From: Sphaerimonospora thailandensis
Lineage (GTDB): Bacteria; Actinomycetota; Actinomycetes; Streptosporangiales; Streptosporangiaceae
Reading direction: 5' to 3'
Assembly (NCBI RefSeq): GCF_016863115.1
Contig: NZ_BOOG01000003.1
Coordinates: 1-64,000 of the forward strand
Length of the DNA stretch: 64,000 nucleotides
This document shows, one piece after another, positions 63,905 to 64,000 of this stretch (position 1 is the first letter of the stretch; each line of letters begins with the position of its first letter). The notes beneath the pieces are model-generated. The model saw nothing but the letters and a program-made list of their open reading frames with translations, searched no databases and was not told where the DNA came from. The translations under genes and the position numbers were made by a program.

Positions 63905-64000
63905 GTGAGTGATCGTCTTGTGCACACGGTGGAAGTGCCGGTAGGCGACGGTAGTGACGAGATCGTCCGGGTCCAGATCCGCGAAGTGGACGAAACACTC
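63905..64000 (+). CDS. Start of a CU044_2847-like protein gene (truncated by the window)
   Basis: From a GTG at 63905, eight bases after GGAGG, an open frame runs to the window end and encodes 32 residues beginning MSDRLVHTVEVPVGDGSDEI. The short N-terminus resembles the CU044_2847 family, small proteins often encoded beside trypsin-like proteases and effector-associated modules. The identification rests on very little sequence. Confidence 0.5.
   Translation, partial: MSDRLVHTVEVPVGDGSDEIVRVQIREVDETL

Overview
The window is very GC-rich, densely packed actinobacterial DNA. It contains a mycothiol-type formaldehyde dehydrogenase, a gpgS-folP2 pair, HsaA/HsaC-type steroid enzymes, a CBM2-GH18 chitinase, and many GTG/TTG starts with 4-base stop/start overlaps. 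An actinomycete, perhaps of the Streptosporangiales type, is likely; the order is inference. No rRNA, tRNA, insertion sequence, prophage or CRISPR array was found.

Layout. (1) 1-8643, + strand: a cobalamin (corrin ring) operon, cobI-cobM-cbiD-cobL(cbiET)-cbiG/cobJ fusion-ferredoxin-cobH-cbiX-cobC, translationally coupled throughout. CbiX, CbiD and CbiG point to the early-cobalt-insertion ('anaerobic') route. (2) 8631-14711: a small steroid-catabolism island. It has HsaC and HsaA on the minus strand, two acyl-CoA dehydrogenase subunits on opposite strands, a ketosteroid isomerase with an intact catalytic triad, and a 3-alpha(20-beta)-hydroxysteroid dehydrogenase. (3) 14706-17720: YceI, DUF3140, ArsC-like and alpha-hydroxy-acid oxidase genes, with a mirror-symmetric 53-bp-period repeat array at 15835-16081. 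(4) 18053-46084: a choline/glycine-betaine uptake and catabolism locus. It covers two betaine ABC transporters, choline dehydrogenase, betaine aldehyde dehydrogenase, a Rieske betaine monooxygenase with its ferredoxin and reductase, a dimethylglycine dehydrogenase-like enzyme, heterotetrameric sarcosine oxidase (soxBDAG), glyA, mycothiol-dependent formaldehyde oxidation, a formate dehydrogenase-like enzyme and two IclR regulators. (5) 46273-55428: a membrane protein, GH5 glycosidase, giant soluble hybrid histidine kinase with five HAMP-like units, gpgS, folP2 and a LigB-like protein. (6) 55048-64000: TetR with a flavin monooxygenase, PhzF, AraC, two secreted proteins, an alpha/beta hydrolase, a chitinase and the start of a CU044_2847-like gene.

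How the genes work together. In region 4 choline is oxidised to betaine aldehyde and betaine. Betaine is demethylated to dimethylglycine, sarcosine and glycine, and GlyA links glycine to serine. The released C1 units pass through folate or through mycothiol to formate. Four promoter regions drive nearly all of this pathway and share a previously unassigned 17-bp motif, GTTGC-GCWWTAY-GCAAC (five instances). It is the best candidate operator of the two local IclR proteins.

The other striking features are the palindromic 53-bp array and a habit of in-frame 12-, 15- and 30-bp tandem repeats at gene starts, several of which multiply the potential start codon.
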